NCBI RefSeq assembly: GCF_016462545.1
Contig: NZ_JAEMTA010000001.1
Coordinates: forward strand, 258,668 to 322,667
DNA length: 64,000 bases
Reading direction: 5' to 3'
Source of the DNA: Mycolicibacterium sp.
GTDB taxonomy: Bacteria > Actinomycetota > Actinomycetes > Mycobacteriales > Mycobacteriaceae
Made by a program: the position numbers and the translations under genes. Under the pieces are notes generated by a model. It was not told where the DNA came from, searched no databases, and worked only from the letters and a program-made list of their open reading frames with translations. Shown here in pieces: positions 1 to 9,914 of this stretch. How positions within the stretch are numbered: position 1 is the first letter of the stretch; every line of letters begins with the position of its first letter.

Positions 1-200
1 CGGACGGACACGAATACCTCGTCATGTTGCTGGTGCTGGCCGCCGCCCTCGTCCTCACCGGCCCGGGCAAGTACGGGTTCGATGCAGGTCGCGGGTGGTC
101 CAGGCGCCCCTTCGTCGGGTCTGCCGTCGCACTGGTTCTCGGCATCGGGGTCGGCGTCGGCGTCTGGGTGCTGCTCAACGGTGCCAACCCGCTCGCCTAG
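1..200 (+). CDS. DoxX-like membrane protein, C-terminal end (partial)
   Basis: The reading frame is open from the window edge (codons from position 3) to a TAG at 198-200. The roughly 65 visible residues contain a hydrophobic segment (LVMLLVLAAALVLTGPGKY), a short polar stretch (DAGRGWSRRP) and a second Gly/Val-rich hydrophobic segment. A membrane helix followed by a GPGKYxxD-type turn is typical of the C-terminus of DoxX-family proteins. In M. tuberculosis a DoxX protein (Rv3005c) lies beside cfp6 and ilvB1 in the same relative orientation, which supports the call. The start is outside the window, so length and function cannot be judged here. Confidence 0.7.
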   Translation, partial: DGHEYLVMLLVLAAALVLTGPGKYGFDAGRGWSRRPFVGSAVALVLGIGVGVGVWVLLNGANPLA

Positions 201-203
201 TAC

Positions 204-602
204 CTATTCGTACGGATTGGGCACGCGACCGTCGGTGGCGGCCGTCAGCTGAGGCAGCGTCGCGAAGGTCACCGCGGGCAGTCGTACGTCCGAGCCGTCC
301 TTGAGATGCGCCGACGCCCACGTGCTTCTGTCGAATCGGAGCCCGTCGATCTCGTCCCATGCGACAGTCCGGCTGCCGATCAACGTGCGCGCCGTGACGG
401 TGTGCCGGTCGGCGGTCGTGCGGTAGCGGACGACCGCAACCGATGCTGCGACGGGAATGATCAACAACGCGGTGAACCACTTCGGATTCGCGAGCACGAA
501 GGCCAGCAACCCGAGCGTGAGGAAGCCGACCGCAAGGTGGGCCATCGGCGAGATCTTGATGACGACGGGGGCCGAGGGTGCCGAGGCGGAGGGGGAACTC
601 AC
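204..602 (-). CDS. cfp6: Cfp6-like PH-domain membrane protein
   Basis: This predicted protein of 132 aa is the orthologue of M. tuberculosis Cfp6 (Rv3004, low-molecular-weight antigen 6). It begins with a short Ser/Pro-rich segment. A hydrophobic hairpin follows (MAHLAVGFLTLGLLAFVLA and a second helix over LLIIPVAASVAVV). The C-terminal half is a small PH-like beta domain with a conserved tail (RLPAVTFATLPQLT, then VPNPY). I chose the GTG at 600-602 because a GGAAG lies 9 nt upstream; an in-frame ATG at 642-644 would give 146 aa, and the H37Rv annotation starts at the internal MAH. The function of Cfp6 is unknown. It is convergent with the DoxX gene and divergent from the ilvB leader. Confidence 0.85.
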   Translation of the reverse strand: MSSPSASAPSAPVVIKISPMAHLAVGFLTLGLLAFVLANPKWFTALLIIPVAASVAVVRYRTTADRHTVTARTLIGSRTVAWDEIDGLRFDRSTWASAHLKDGSDVRLPAVTFATLPQLTAATDGRVPNPYE

Positions 603-663
603 GGAACCATTCTTCCACCGGTCCACCTCGCGGCCAGCGCGCATCCCCCGGGGGCGAGGGAAT

Positions 664-693
664 TTGACCTCGGACCAGTGCGGAGGCTACCGT
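664..693 (+). promoter_or_regulatory. Candidate promoter of the ilvB leader transcript
   Basis: A TTGACC (664-669) and a TACCGT (688-693) are separated by 18 bp, giving a recognisable -35/-10 pair. The -10 ends 8 nt before the ATG of the leader peptide at 702, so transcription should start at or just before that ATG and the leader peptide would be read from a leaderless end. This fits the lack of a well-placed Shine-Dalgarno sequence. Inferred from sequence only. Confidence 0.55.
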
Positions 694-701
694 CGCTGGT
701 T

Positions 702-752
702 ATGAAGACCGTCGCAATTCTCGTAGTACTTGGTTCGCGCGTTGGAGCGTAA
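702..752 (+). CDS. ilvB leader peptide (branched-chain-rich)
   Basis: This small ORF encodes MKTVAILVVLGSRVGA and ends with TAA at 750-752. Seven of its 16 residues are Val, Ile or Leu, the end products of the downstream ilvBNC pathway. Several of their codons (ATT, GTA, GTA, CTT, GTT) are uncommon for a genome of this GC content. A short hairpin follows the stop (GACTG 756-760 with CAGTC 767-771), and a terminator-like hairpin lies at 793-823. This is the layout of transcription attenuation: ribosome stalling at the Ile/Val/Leu codons when charged tRNA is short would favour readthrough into ilvB. Leader-peptide attenuation of ilvB has been predicted in other actinobacteria. Confidence 0.85.
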   Translation: MKTVAILVVLGSRVGA

Positions 753-792
753 CCCGACTGAGTAACCAGTCAGAGCCTACGAGCCGACGCGC

Positions 793-828
793 AACCCTCG
801 TGCAGCATCCGCTGACGGGGGTTTTTTG
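793..828 (+). terminator. ilvB attenuator (intrinsic terminator hairpin)
   Basis: AACCCTCG (793-800) pairs with CGGGGGTT (816-823), with one G-T wobble. Inside it CAGC (803-806) pairs with GCTG (811-814) around an ATCC loop. The stem runs into a T tract up to 827. A competing pairing exists: ACGAG (779-783) with CTCGT (797-801), which would consume the upstream arm and act as antiterminator. The distance from the leader-peptide stop (752) suits coupling to ribosome position. Both structures were read by eye. Confidence 0.85.
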
Positions 829-888
829 TTGCCCGAGAACATTCACCACCAGACCCCGCACACATTCAACGAGGACGCAGAGGACACC

Positions 889-2751
889 GTGAGCGCACCG
901 ACCACGCGACCACCCGAGCCGGGAATCCGCGCCAATGGCACGCCCGCCGGCGTGAGTACGCCCGCACCGCAGCCGAATAAGGTTGCCCCCCAACAAATGA
1001 CGGGTGCCCAGGCGGTCATCCGGTCGCTCGAGGAACTCGACGTCGAGACCATCTTCGGCATCCCCGGTGGAGCGGTGCTCCCGGTCTACGACCCGCTGTT
1101 CGACTCACAGAAGCTTCGGCACGTGCTGGTGCGCCACGAACAGGGTGCCGGTCACGCGGCCAGCGGCTACGCCCATGCGACCGGCAAGGTCGGCGTCATG
1201 ATGGCCACCTCCGGCCCGGGCGCCACCAACCTCGTCACCCCCCTGGCCGACGCCCAGATGGACTCCATCCCCGTCGTCGCCATCACCGGTCAGGTCGGCC
1301 GCGCCCTGATCGGCACGGACGCCTTCCAGGAGGCCGACATCTCCGGCATCACCATGCCGATCACGAAGCACAACTTCCTGGTTCGCCACGGCGACGAGAT
1401 CGCGCAGGTGATGGCCGAGGCGTTCCACATCGCGAAGTCGGGCCGTCCCGGTGCCGTCCTGGTGGACATCCCCAAGGACGTGCTGCAGGCGCAGTGCACC
1501 TTCAGTTGGCCGCCGAAGATCGACCTGCCCGGCTACAAGCCGAACACCAAGCCGCACAGCAGGCAGATCCGCGAGGCCGCCAAGCTGATCGCGGCCTCCC
1601 GCAAGCCGGTGCTCTACGTCGGCGGCGGCGTGATCCGCGGTGAGGCGACCGAACAGCTGATGGATCTGGCCGAACTGACCGGCATCCCCGTCGTCACCAC
1701 GCTGATGGCTCGCGGCGCCTTCCCCGACAGTCATCCGCAGAACCTCGGCATGCCGGGCATGCACGGCACCGTCGCGGCGGTGGGCGCGCTGCAGAAGAGC
1801 GACCTGCTGATCGCGCTCGGTACGCGCTTCGACGATCGCGTGACCGGCAAGCTGGACTCGTTCGCCCCCGACGCCAAGGTGATTCACGCCGACATCGACC
1901 CCGCCGAGATCGGCAAGAACCGCAACGCCGACGTGCCGATCGTGGGTGACGTGAAGAACGTGATCACCGACCTGCTGGAGGCGCTTCGCCGCGACGGCAC
2001 GGACTCGGCGACGCTGGATCTCGACACGTGGTGGGAGTACCTGCGTGGCGTGCAGTCGACGTTCCCGCTGAGCTACGGGCCGCAGAGCGACGGCAGCCTG
2101 AGCCCCGAGTTCGTGATCGAGTCGCTGGGCCGGATCGCCGGGCCGGACGCGGTGTACGTGGCAGGCGTTGGGCAGCACCAGATGTGGGCCGCGCAGTTCA
2201 TCAAGTACGAGAACCCGAAGACGTGGCTGAACTCCGGTGGTCTCGGCACGATGGGTTACGCCGTGCCCGCCGCCATGGGCGCCAAGTTCGGCCGTCCCGA
2301 GGCCGAGGTGTGGGCCATCGACGGCGATGGCTGCTTCCAGATGACCAATCAGGAGTTGGCGACGTGTGCCGTCGAGGGTGCGCCGATCAAGGTCGCCGTC
2401 ATCAACAACGGCAACCTCGGCATGGTGCGGCAGTGGCAGACCCTCTTCTACGAGGAGCGCTACAGCCAGACGAACCTGGGCACGCACGGCGGCGTGCGCA
2501 TCCCCGACTTCCTCAAGCTGGCCGAGGCGCTGGGTTGTGTCGGATTGCGTTGTGAGCGTGCCGAAGACGTCGAGGACGTCATCAACCAGGCCAGGGCGAT
2601 CAACGACCGCCCCGTGGTGATCGACTTCATCGTCGGCGCCGACGCGCAGGTGTGGCCGATGGTGGCCGCGGGCATGAGCAACGACGAGATCCAGGCGGCC
2701 AGGGGCATTCGGCCGCTGTTCGACGACCAGGGCAACGAGGGACACGCATAA
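889..2751 (+). CDS. ilvB: Acetolactate synthase large subunit
   Basis: This 620-aa enzyme makes 2-acetolactate or 2-aceto-2-hydroxybutyrate from pyruvate (and 2-ketobutyrate), the first common step of Val/Leu/Ile synthesis, using thiamine diphosphate, Mg2+ and FAD. Visible features are the N-terminal ThDP domain with the catalytic glutamate (E84 in [15 protein letters not shown]), the FAD/central domain, and the C-terminal ThDP-binding GDG at about residue 479. Length and sequence match mycobacterial IlvB1. I place the start at the GTG at 889 (VSAPTT), behind AGAGGA, rather than a TTG at 826, which would lie in the attenuator's T tract. The stop overlaps the ATG of ilvN by one base (TAATG), implying translational coupling. 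The leader attenuator regulates it. Confidence 0.97.
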   Translation: MSAPTTRPPEPGIRANGTPAGVSTPAPQPNKVAPQQMTGAQAVIRSLEELDVETIFGIPGGAVLPVYDPLFDSQKLRHVLVRHEQGAGHAASGYAHATGKVGVMMATSGPGATNLVTPLADAQMDSIPVVAITGQVGRALIGTDAFQEADISGITMPITKHNFLVRHGDEIAQVMAEAFHIAKSGRPGAVLVDIPKDVLQAQCTFSWPPKIDLPGYKPNTKPHSRQIREAAKLIAASRKPVLYVGGGVIRGEATEQLMDLAELTGIPVVTTLMARGAFPDSHPQNLGMPGMHGTVAAVGALQKSDLLIALGTRFDDRVTGKLDSFAPDAKVIHADIDPAEIGKNRNADVPIVGDVKNVITDLLEALRRDGTDSATLDLDTWWEYLRGVQSTFPLSYGPQSDGSLSPEFVIESLGRIAGPDAVYVAGVGQHQMWAAQFIKYENPKTWLNSGGLGTMGYAVPAAMGAKFGRPEAEVWAIDGDGCFQMTNQELATCAVEGAPIKVAVINNGNLGMVRQWQTLFYEERYSQTNLGTHGGVRIPDFLKLAEALGCVGLRCERAEDVEDVINQARAINDRPVVIDFIVGADAQVWPMVAAGMSNDEIQAARGIRPLFDDQGNEGHA

Positions 2752-3260
2752 TGGGCACCGTCACCACCCACACCCTGTCGGTGCTCGTCGAGGACAAGCC
2801 AGGTGTGCTCGCGCGCGTGGCGTCGCTGTTCTCGCGCCGCGGCTTCAACATCCAGTCGCTGGCCGTCGGCGCCACCGAGCAGAAGAACCTGTCCCGGATG
2901 ACGATCGTCGTCTCGGTGGAGGACTTCCCGCTCGAGCAGGTCACCAAGCAGCTCAACAAGCTGATCAACGTGATCAAGATCGTGGAGCAGGACGAGGACA
3001 ACTCGGTGTCCCGTGAGCTGGCGCTGATCAAGGTCCGCGCCGATGCGACCAGTCGTGGACAGATCATCGAAGCGGTGAACCTGTTCCGCGCCAAGGTCGT
3101 CGACGTGTCCGCCGAGTCGCTGGTGGTCGAGGCCACCGGAACGCCCGGCAAGCTGACCGCGCTGCTGAACCTCCTCGAGCCCTACGGCATCAAGGAGATC
3201 GCACAGTCCGGCATGGTGACCCTGTCGCGCGGGCCGCGCGGCATCGTCACCAGCAAGTAA
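2751..3260 (+). CDS. ilvN: Acetolactate synthase regulatory small subunit
   Basis: The 169-aa subunit activates IlvB and confers feedback inhibition, typically by valine. It has an N-terminal ACT domain (HTLSVLVEDKPGVLARVASLF, about residues 6-80) and the usual C-terminal half ending in GPRGIVTSK. The ATG at 2751 overlaps the ilvB stop, so the subunits are probably made in linked amounts; M. tuberculosis IlvN has almost the same length. It belongs to the ilvBNC operon, with ilvC 39 bp downstream. Confidence 0.96.
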   Translation: MGTVTTHTLSVLVEDKPGVLARVASLFSRRGFNIQSLAVGATEQKNLSRMTIVVSVEDFPLEQVTKQLNKLINVIKIVEQDEDNSVSRELALIKVRADATSRGQIIEAVNLFRAKVVDVSAESLVVEATGTPGKLTALLNLLEPYGIKEIAQSGMVTLSRGPRGIVTSK

Positions 3261-4313
<1,053 letters not shown>

Positions 4314-4320
4314 CCTATTC

Positions 4321-4373
4321 GCGATTCGTGCACCGCGAGGAGCGCTGAGCGCTCCCGCGTGTGCACGAATCGC
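4321..4373. terminator. Bidirectional hairpin between ilvC and a convergent gene
   Basis: A 53-nt inverted repeat occupies nearly the whole intergenic space. GCGATTCGTGCA pairs with TGCACGAATCGC at the base, CGCG with CGCG further in, and GGAGCGC with GCGCTCC around a TGA loop. There is no long T tract, as is common for mycobacterial terminators. It sits between convergent stops, so it can serve both strands. Confidence 0.8.
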
Positions 4374-4374
4374 T

Positions 4375-5805
4375 TTAGGGGTGCAGGTTCGGCAGCGTCT
4401 TGATGCCGAACTCGCGGCGCAGCATCGTGCGGGCCGCGTAGTAGCCGGCCATACCGTGGACCCCGCCCCCGGGCGGCGCGGCCGACGAGCAGAGGTAGGC
4501 CTTCGGAATCGGCGTCGACCACGGATTGAGACGCAGGGTCGGACCGGTGAGCGCGCTGAACATGTTGTTGCCTCCGACGCCGATGTCACCGCCGACCAGA
4601 TTGGCGTTGTGCTCGGCCAGTCGCGAGGCCGGCACGCTGCGGGCCGCCACCACGATGTCGCGGAACCCAGGTGCGAAGCGTTCGAAGACCTTGGTTACGG
4701 CCTCGGCCATGTCGACGTCCGAACCCGCGGGCACGTGGGCGTAGGTCCACAGCGGCCGTCGCCCGGCGGCGTCGATGCGGCCTGGGTCGGCGAGGTGGGG
4801 GAGGGCGGCGAGCACCATCGGCCACTCGGCGACGCGGCCGTGGGCGATCTCCTTCTCGGCGAGCGCCATCTGTGCGCGGGTGCCGCCCAGGTGTAGCGTC
4901 GGCGCCTGCGCCAGTCGTGGATCGCGCCAGGGGATCTCGCCGGACAGTACGAAGTCGACCTTCGCTACCCCGGGCCCGAACCGGTAGCGGCGCAACGCCT
5001 TTGCGTACCGCGGCGGGAGGTCGTCCCCGTAGATCCGCAGTAACGCGGTCGGTGCGGTGTCGTACAGCACGACGCCGTCCGGTGGCCGCGTGATCTCCTC
5101 GCCGACCACCAGTTCACCGCCGTGCGCCACCAGGTCGGCGATCAGGGCGTCGGGAATCGCCTGGGACCCGCCGACGGGTATGGGCCATCCCACCGCGTGT
5201 CCGAGCGTCGCCAGCATCAGACCCGCGCCGGAGGACACCAGTGACGGCATCTGCGAAATCGTGTGTGCAGCAACGCCACTGAACAACGCCCGGGCATCCT
5301 CGCCGTTCAGCAGGCGCCACAGCGGGGTGCCCTGTGCCAGCAGTCGAGGACCGACGTGCAGCGCGGCCGGGATCGACGGCGGGATGGAACGCTTGTCGCC
5401 CAGCATGAGGCCGACGACACCCTCGCAGTCGGCGGTGAGCGGCCCGAGGAGGCGCCGCCAGGACGCACCGTCGTCGAGCTCGTCGCACGTGCGGCCGAGG
5501 TCGGTATAGCCGATCGCGGCGGGCCGGTCCGGCAGGGGATTGCCGTACGCGATCTCGGGGACGGTCAGCTCTACGCCGCGGGCCCGCAGATCGAACTCGG
5601 CGAAGAACGGCGAGGCCAGCGCCAGCGGGTGGACCGCGGAGCAGATGTCATGGCTGATGCCGGAGAACTCGGGGTCGGTCATGGTCCGTGCCCCGCCGCC
5701 CGCCGTCGGCTGAGCCTCGACGACGCGCACCGACAAGCCAGCCCGTGCGCAGATCACGGCGGCGCTCAGGCCGTTGGGTCCACTACCGACGACGGTGACG
5801 TCCAC
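4375..5805 (-). CDS. FAD/NAD(P)-dependent oxidoreductase, phytoene-desaturase-like
   Basis: This 476-aa protein starts with a dinucleotide-binding fold (VTVVGSGPNGLSAAVICARAG, then an acidic residue in VVEAQPTAGGGARTM) typical of the CrtI/amine-oxidase-like flavoenzymes. It ends with a second conserved FAD-contact segment rich in glycine (LCSSAAPPGGGVHGMAGYYAA). It is the positional and sequence counterpart of M. tuberculosis Rv2997. The substrate is unknown, and no carotenoid genes are nearby. It is divergent from serA, with 68 bp between the two starts. Confidence 0.85.
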   Translation of the reverse strand: MDVTVVGSGPNGLSAAVICARAGLSVRVVEAQPTAGGGARTMTDPEFSGISHDICSAVHPLALASPFFAEFDLRARGVELTVPEIAYGNPLPDRPAAIGYTDLGRTCDELDDGASWRRLLGPLTADCEGVVGLMLGDKRSIPPSIPAALHVGPRLLAQGTPLWRLLNGEDARALFSGVAAHTISQMPSLVSSGAGLMLATLGHAVGWPIPVGGSQAIPDALIADLVAHGGELVVGEEITRPPDGVVLYDTAPTALLRIYGDDLPPRYAKALRRYRFGPGVAKVDFVLSGEIPWRDPRLAQAPTLHLGGTRAQMALAEKEIAHGRVAEWPMVLAALPHLADPGRIDAAGRRPLWTYAHVPAGSDVDMAEAVTKVFERFAPGFRDIVVAARSVPASRLAEHNANLVGGDIGVGGNNMFSALTGPTLRLNPWSTPIPKAYLCSSAAPPGGGVHGMAGYYAARTMLRREFGIKTLPNLHP

Positions 5806-5861
5806 GTGTGCCTTCCCGGTCGCTGGCTCCTACCCTTCGGAGCCACCTCATTACAGCCCAC

Positions 5862-5867
5862 TACGCT
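5862..5867 (+). promoter_or_regulatory. -10 element giving a leaderless serA transcript
   Basis: TACGCT fits the mycobacterial TANNNT -10 consensus and ends 6 nt before the GTG of serA, so transcription is expected at the start codon. No Shine-Dalgarno sequence is present. Inferred. Confidence 0.45.
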
Positions 5868-5873
5868 ATCCGC

Positions 5874-7460
5874 GTGAGCCTGCCCGTTGTTTTGATCGCC
5901 GACAAACTCGCCGAGTCCACAGTTGCCGCCCTGGGAGACCAGGTCGAGGTGCGCTGGGTCGACGGCCCCGACCGGGAAAAGCTGCTGGCCGCGGTCCCGG
6001 AGGCCGACGCTCTACTGGTGCGTTCGGCGACCACGGTCGACGCCGAGGTCATCGCTGCGGCCCCCAAGCTGAAGATCGTCGCCCGTGCCGGGGTCGGGCT
6101 GGACAACGTGGACGTCGACGCCGCCACCGCGCGCGGCGTGCTGGTCGTCAACGCGCCGACGTCGAACATCCACAGCGCCGCTGAACACGCCCTGGCGCTG
6201 ATGCTCGCTGCCGCGCGCCAGATCCCCGCCGCCGACGCGACTCTGCGGGAGCACACCTGGAAGCGCTCGAAGTTCTCCGGCACCGAGATCTTCGGCAAGA
6301 CGGTCGGGGTGATCGGCCTCGGGCGCATCGGACAGCTCGTCGCGCAGAGGCTGGCCGCGTTCGGCGCCCACATCACCGCCTACGACCCGTATGTGTCGCA
6401 GGCCCGCGCTGCGCAGCTCGGCATCGAGCTGTTGACGCTCGACGAACTTCTGGGCCGCGCCGACTTCATCTCGGTTCACCTGCCCAAGACCAAGGAGACG
6501 GCGAACCTCATCGGCAAGGAGGCGCTGGCCAAGACCAAGCCCGGCGTCATCATCGTCAACGCCGCCCGCGGCGGGCTGATCGACGAGCAGGCCCTCGCGG
6601 ACGCCATCACCAGCGGGCACGTCCGTGGTGCCGGGCTGGACGTGTTCTCGACCGAGCCGTGCACGGACAGCCCGCTGTTCGAATTGGCCGAGGTGGTCGT
6701 GACCCCGCACCTCGGGGCGTCGACGGCCGAGGCGCAGGACCGGGCAGGCACCGACGTCGCGGCCAGTGTGAAGCTGGCGTTGGCGGGTGAGTTCGTGCCC
6801 GATGCCGTCAACGTCGGGGGCGGCGTGGTCGGCGAGGAGGTCGCGCCGTGGCTGGACCTGGTGCGCAAGCTCGGCCTGTTGGTCGGAGCCCTGTCCGCCG
6901 AGCTGCCGACGAACCTGTCGGTCCAGGTTCGCGGCGAGCTGGCCTCCGAAGAGGTTGAGGTACTGCGACTTTCCGCGTTGCGCGGGCTGTTCTCCGCCGT
7001 CATCGAAGATCAGGTGACGTTCGTGAACGCGCCGTCGCTGGCCGCCGAGCGCGGAGTGGAGGCCGCCATCAGCACGGCACCCGAGAGCCCCAACCATCGC
7101 AGCGTCGTCGACGTGCGCGCGGTGGCCGCCGATGGGTCGACGGTCAACGTGGCCGGCACGCTGTCGGGACCGCAGCAGGTGCAGAAGGTGGTTCAGATCA
7201 ACGGGCGGAACCTGGATCTGCGCGCCGAGGGCGTGAACCTGATCATCAACTACAGCGATCAGCCGGGAGCGCTCGGCACGATCGGCACCCGACTCGGCGG
7301 CGCCGGGGTGAACATCCTGGCCGCCCAGCTCAGTCAGGACGCGGACGGCGAGGGAGCCACGATCATGCTGCGACTCGACCGAATGGTGCCCGACGACGTG
7401 CTGAGCGCACTCGGCGCCGACGTGGCGGCCACGACGCTGGAACTGGTGGACCTGTCGTGA
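5874..7460 (+). CDS. serA: D-3-phosphoglycerate dehydrogenase
   Basis: The 528-aa enzyme oxidises 3-phosphoglycerate with NAD+, the first step of serine synthesis. It is the long form, with a catalytic/Rossmann half (GLGRIG at 148-153, AARGGLID, and HLGAST carrying the catalytic His), an intervening domain, and a C-terminal ACT domain ([20 protein letters not shown]) that binds serine for feedback control. The GTG at 5874 gives exactly the length of M. tuberculosis SerA1; the frame is open further upstream, but that stretch is not conserved. The stop overlaps the leuB start by 4 bp (GTGA), so the two are co-transcribed. Confidence 0.96.
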   Translation: MSLPVVLIADKLAESTVAALGDQVEVRWVDGPDREKLLAAVPEADALLVRSATTVDAEVIAAAPKLKIVARAGVGLDNVDVDAATARGVLVVNAPTSNIHSAAEHALALMLAAARQIPAADATLREHTWKRSKFSGTEIFGKTVGVIGLGRIGQLVAQRLAAFGAHITAYDPYVSQARAAQLGIELLTLDELLGRADFISVHLPKTKETANLIGKEALAKTKPGVIIVNAARGGLIDEQALADAITSGHVRGAGLDVFSTEPCTDSPLFELAEVVVTPHLGASTAEAQDRAGTDVAASVKLALAGEFVPDAVNVGGGVVGEEVAPWLDLVRKLGLLVGALSAELPTNLSVQVRGELASEEVEVLRLSALRGLFSAVIEDQVTFVNAPSLAAERGVEAAISTAPESPNHRSVVDVRAVAADGSTVNVAGTLSGPQQVQKVVQINGRNLDLRAEGVNLIINYSDQPGALGTIGTRLGGAGVNILAAQLSQDADGEGATIMLRLDRMVPDDVLSALGADVAATTLELVDLS

Positions 7461-8464
7461 AATTGGCCGTCATCGCCGGCGACGGCATCGGACCGGAAGT
7501 CATCGACGAAGCCCTCAAGGTGCTCGACGTCGTCACCCCCGGCGTCGAGAAGACCACCTACGACGTGGGAGCCCGGCGCTACCACGCCACGGGTGAGGTC
7601 ATGCCCGACGGACTGGTCGACGAGCTCCGGACGCACGACGCAATCCTGTTGGGCGCCATCGGCGATCCCTCGGTGCCCAGCGGCGTGCTCGAGCGGGGAC
7701 TGCTGCTGCGGATGCGGTTCGAGCTCGACCACCACGTCAACTTGCGGCCCTCCAAGCTCTACCCGGGGGTGAGCAGCCCGCTCGGCGACGTGGACATCGA
7801 CTTCGTCGTCGTGCGCGAGGGCACCGAAGGTCCCTATACGGGAACCGGCGGGGCGATTCGCGCGGGTACTTCCCACGAGGTGGCCACCGAGGTGAGCCTG
7901 AACACCGCGTTCGGCGTCGAACGCGTCGTGCGCGATGCGTTCGCAAGGGCCTCGACACGGCGCAAGCATCTGACCCTGGTGCACAAGACGAACGTGCTCG
8001 CGTTCGCGGGTAAATTGTGGTCGCGCATCGTGACCGAGGTCGGCCGTGAATTCCCCGACGTCGAGGTCGCCTACCAGCACATCGACGCGGCGACCATTCA
8101 CATGGTCACCGACCCGGGCCGCTTCGACGTCATCGTGACCGACAACCTGTTCGGCGACATCATCACCGATCTGGCCGCGGCGGTCTCCGGTGGCATCGGG
8201 CTGGCTGCCAGCGGCAACATCGATGCGACACGCACCAATCCGTCGATGTTCGAACCGGTGCACGGCAGTGCGCCCGACATCGCAGGCAAGGGAATCGCCG
8301 ATCCCACGGCGGCCGTCATGTCGGTGGCGCTGCTCCTTGCCCACCTCGGTGACGAGGCGGCCGCGGCGCGGGTCGACAAGGCGGTCTCCGAGCATCTCGC
8401 CACCCTGGGCGAGGCGAAGCTGTCGACGTCGGCGGTCGGCGACCGCATCGTAGGTCTGCTGTAG
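7457..8464 (+). CDS. leuB: 3-isopropylmalate dehydrogenase
   Basis: The 335-aa enzyme performs NAD+-dependent oxidative decarboxylation of 3-isopropylmalate in leucine synthesis. It starts with [15 protein letters not shown]. The substrate/metal-binding block ([21 protein letters not shown]) and the NAD-binding block ([21 protein letters not shown]) are both present. The GTG overlaps the serA stop by 4 bp, implying coupling. Its partners leuC and leuD lie about 13 kb away. Confidence 0.97.
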   Translation: MKLAVIAGDGIGPEVIDEALKVLDVVTPGVEKTTYDVGARRYHATGEVMPDGLVDELRTHDAILLGAIGDPSVPSGVLERGLLLRMRFELDHHVNLRPSKLYPGVSSPLGDVDIDFVVVREGTEGPYTGTGGAIRAGTSHEVATEVSLNTAFGVERVVRDAFARASTRRKHLTLVHKTNVLAFAGKLWSRIVTEVGREFPDVEVAYQHIDAATIHMVTDPGRFDVIVTDNLFGDIITDLAAAVSGGIGLAASGNIDATRTNPSMFEPVHGSAPDIAGKGIADPTAAVMSVALLLAHLGDEAAAARVDKAVSEHLATLGEAKLSTSAVGDRIVGLL

Positions 8465-8471
8465 TCGACCG

Positions 8472-8795
8472 CTAGCGGCCGTGCACCGACTCCACGGTGT
8501 ACAGGTGCGGGTCGAAACCCTTGGCCAGCGCCGCGGCCAGGCCCATGTGTTCGCGTGCCACCGGATCGGCCAGCATGGCCCGATACGCCTCGGCGGTTTC
8601 CCACTGGGCGTAGTTGACGACTCGGGTCCCGTCGGTGCTGACGTGAATGTTGGCCGATACGAACCCGGGGACGTGGCGCATGACCTTTTCGGTGGCATCG
8701 TCCAGAAGCGCCGCGAGTTCTGCCGCGTGCTGCGGTTCGACGGTGAACACGTTGATCAGCGTGGCGTGCGGACCGTGGCGGTCGATGGTCGTCAC
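8472..8795 (-). CDS. Antibiotic biosynthesis monooxygenase (ABM)-domain protein
   Basis: This small 107-aa single-domain protein has the ABM ferredoxin-like fold pattern: TLINVFTVEP, a helix (AAELAALLDDATEKVMRHVPGFVSANIHVS), the typical RVVNYAQWETAEAYRAM block, and a C-terminal LYTVESVHGR. The family includes quinol monooxygenases and haem-degrading enzymes, but the substrate cannot be told from sequence. It is divergent from a marR gene 64 bp away, with an inverted repeat between them, so it is probably the regulator's target. Confidence 0.85.
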   Translation of the reverse strand: MTTIDRHGPHATLINVFTVEPQHAAELAALLDDATEKVMRHVPGFVSANIHVSTDGTRVVNYAQWETAEAYRAMLADPVAREHMGLAAALAKGFDPHLYTVESVHGR

Positions 8796-8819
8796 GTGCG
8801 TCTCCTTGCGTGTCAGGTT

Positions 8820-8851
8820 CCTTACATGTTCGACCCTAGCTCAATGTAAGG
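8820..8851. promoter_or_regulatory. Candidate MarR operator
   Basis: CCTTACAT (8820-8827) and ATGTAAGG (8844-8851) form perfect 8-bp inverted arms with a 16-bp spacer. They lie between the divergent ABM gene and marR gene. The copy nearest marR ends 9 bp before its GTG. This placement suits autoregulation plus control of the ABM gene. Confidence 0.6.
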
Positions 8852-8859
8852 TTCCTGTC

Positions 8860-9303
8860 GTGTCCGATCCGGATGTCGAAGGTGGCGCAGGGTATTTGGT
8901 CAAGCGCGTTCAGCAGTCGATGCGACGCCGGTGCGATGCCGCGCTGCGCCCGACGGGTCTGTCCATGGCTCAGTACGCGGCGCTGAGGGCACTCGCCGAT
9001 CATCCGGACGCCTCGGCTTCGGAGTTGGCGAGACTGTGCTTCGTCACCAGGCAATCACTTCACGACCTCCTGGCGGGGCTGCGCTCCTCCGGTCTCGTCC
9101 GAGCGGCCGTCAGACCGGGGCCGGGCCGTACTACCGCACTCGCGCTGACGGCTGCTGGTCGTGCGCGCCTGACGGCCAGTCACGAGGCCGTCATCGGCGT
9201 GGAAGAGCAGATGGTGCAGGGCCTTTCGGCGACCAGCAGACGGCAGCTAGCCGAACTGCTGGCCATGTGCGCCGAGAATCTCGAGAACGGCCCAGCCGAG
9301 TGA
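8860..9303 (+). CDS. MarR-family transcriptional regulator
   Basis: The 147-aa protein has a winged helix-turn-helix with MarR-type helices (SMAQYAALRALADHPDASASELARLCFVTRQSLHDLLAGLRSSGLV), the wing (GPGRTTALALTAAGRARL), and a C-terminal dimerisation helix. The GTG at 8860 (VSDPDVEGG) follows the inverted repeat directly; the frame is open further upstream but would run through the operator and the neighbour's region. Its stop overlaps the next start by 4 bp. The likely regulon is the ABM gene, itself and the downstream membrane gene. The ligand is unknown. Confidence 0.88.
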   Translation: MSDPDVEGGAGYLVKRVQQSMRRRCDAALRPTGLSMAQYAALRALADHPDASASELARLCFVTRQSLHDLLAGLRSSGLVRAAVRPGPGRTTALALTAAGRARLTASHEAVIGVEEQMVQGLSATSRRQLAELLAMCAENLENGPAE

Positions 9304-9914
9304 GGGCGGGTCCGCCGGCGAAGGTGACGCTGACGCAGCAGTGTTGGCTGTTCGCGATCGGGTCGACGCTCTTCGCCGTCGGCACGGCTCCCGGCTTCTC
9401 GCCAGTTGCCGGGGTCGGCGCGGCCAACGTGCTCTGCTTCCTCGGCTCGTGGTTCTTCACCAGTGCGGCCTGGATTCAGCTGGTGCGTTCGGGGCCCGAG
9501 GGTAGTGTCGGATGGTATTCGGCGGCAGTACAATTCGGCGGCACGGTGCTCTTCAACGTCAGCACCGGTGCCTCGGTGTGGGCCCACGCGGTGCTGGCCG
9601 AGCGCAGGCTGGTCTGGGCCCCGGACGCCACTGGCTCGCTCGCCTTCCTCGTCAGCGCCGCCTTGGGGATCGTCGCCGTCACCGCAGGCGTCGGACGATG
9701 GGTGCCGAGGTCGCGAGACTGGCAGGCGCAGTGGATCAACATGATCGGCTGTATCGCCTTCGCCGCCAGTGCCGTCGGAGCGTTCGTCTACAAGACGGGC
9801 AGCACCGCCGACGAGGCGCTCGCGAATCTGGGCACCTTCCTCGGCGCGCTGTGCTTCTTCGCCGCGGCGATGCTGGTGTTGCCACGCACCGATCGCGTCA
9901 CGCCGCCGCGGTGA
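9300..9914 (+). CDS. Six-helix membrane protein of unknown function
   Basis: The 204-aa protein starts at a GTG overlapping the marR stop (GTGA), so it is translationally coupled to the regulator. About six hydrophobic segments are visible, for example CWLFAIGSTLFAVGTA, NVLCFLGSWFFTSAAW, a Gly/Ala-rich pair in the middle, and LGTFLGALCFFAAAMLVL at the end. The first and last pairs resemble each other (xxGTxLFxxGT ... NxxxFLG), suggesting an internal duplication of a two-helix unit like the YrhK domain; that relation is a guess. Its 3' end overlaps the convergent amidohydrolase gene by 17 bp. Confidence 0.75.
   Translation: MRAGPPAKVTLTQQCWLFAIGSTLFAVGTAPGFSPVAGVGAANVLCFLGSWFFTSAAWIQLVRSGPEGSVGWYSAAVQFGGTVLFNVSTGASVWAHAVLAERRLVWAPDATGSLAFLVSAALGIVAVTAGVGRWVPRSRDWQAQWINMIGCIAFAASAVGAFVYKTGSTADEALANLGTFLGALCFFAAAMLVLPRTDRVTPPR

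Noticed and set aside
746..756. A fourth copy of the island motif near the ilvB leader (GTAACCCG)
   Set aside because: It lacks the leading T of TGTAACC and has no CTAT at the right spacing.
826..888. TTG at 826 as start of ilvB
   Set aside because: The stretch lies in and just after the attenuator's T tract and is not conserved. The GTG at 889 has a Shine-Dalgarno sequence and gives the family's N-terminus and length.
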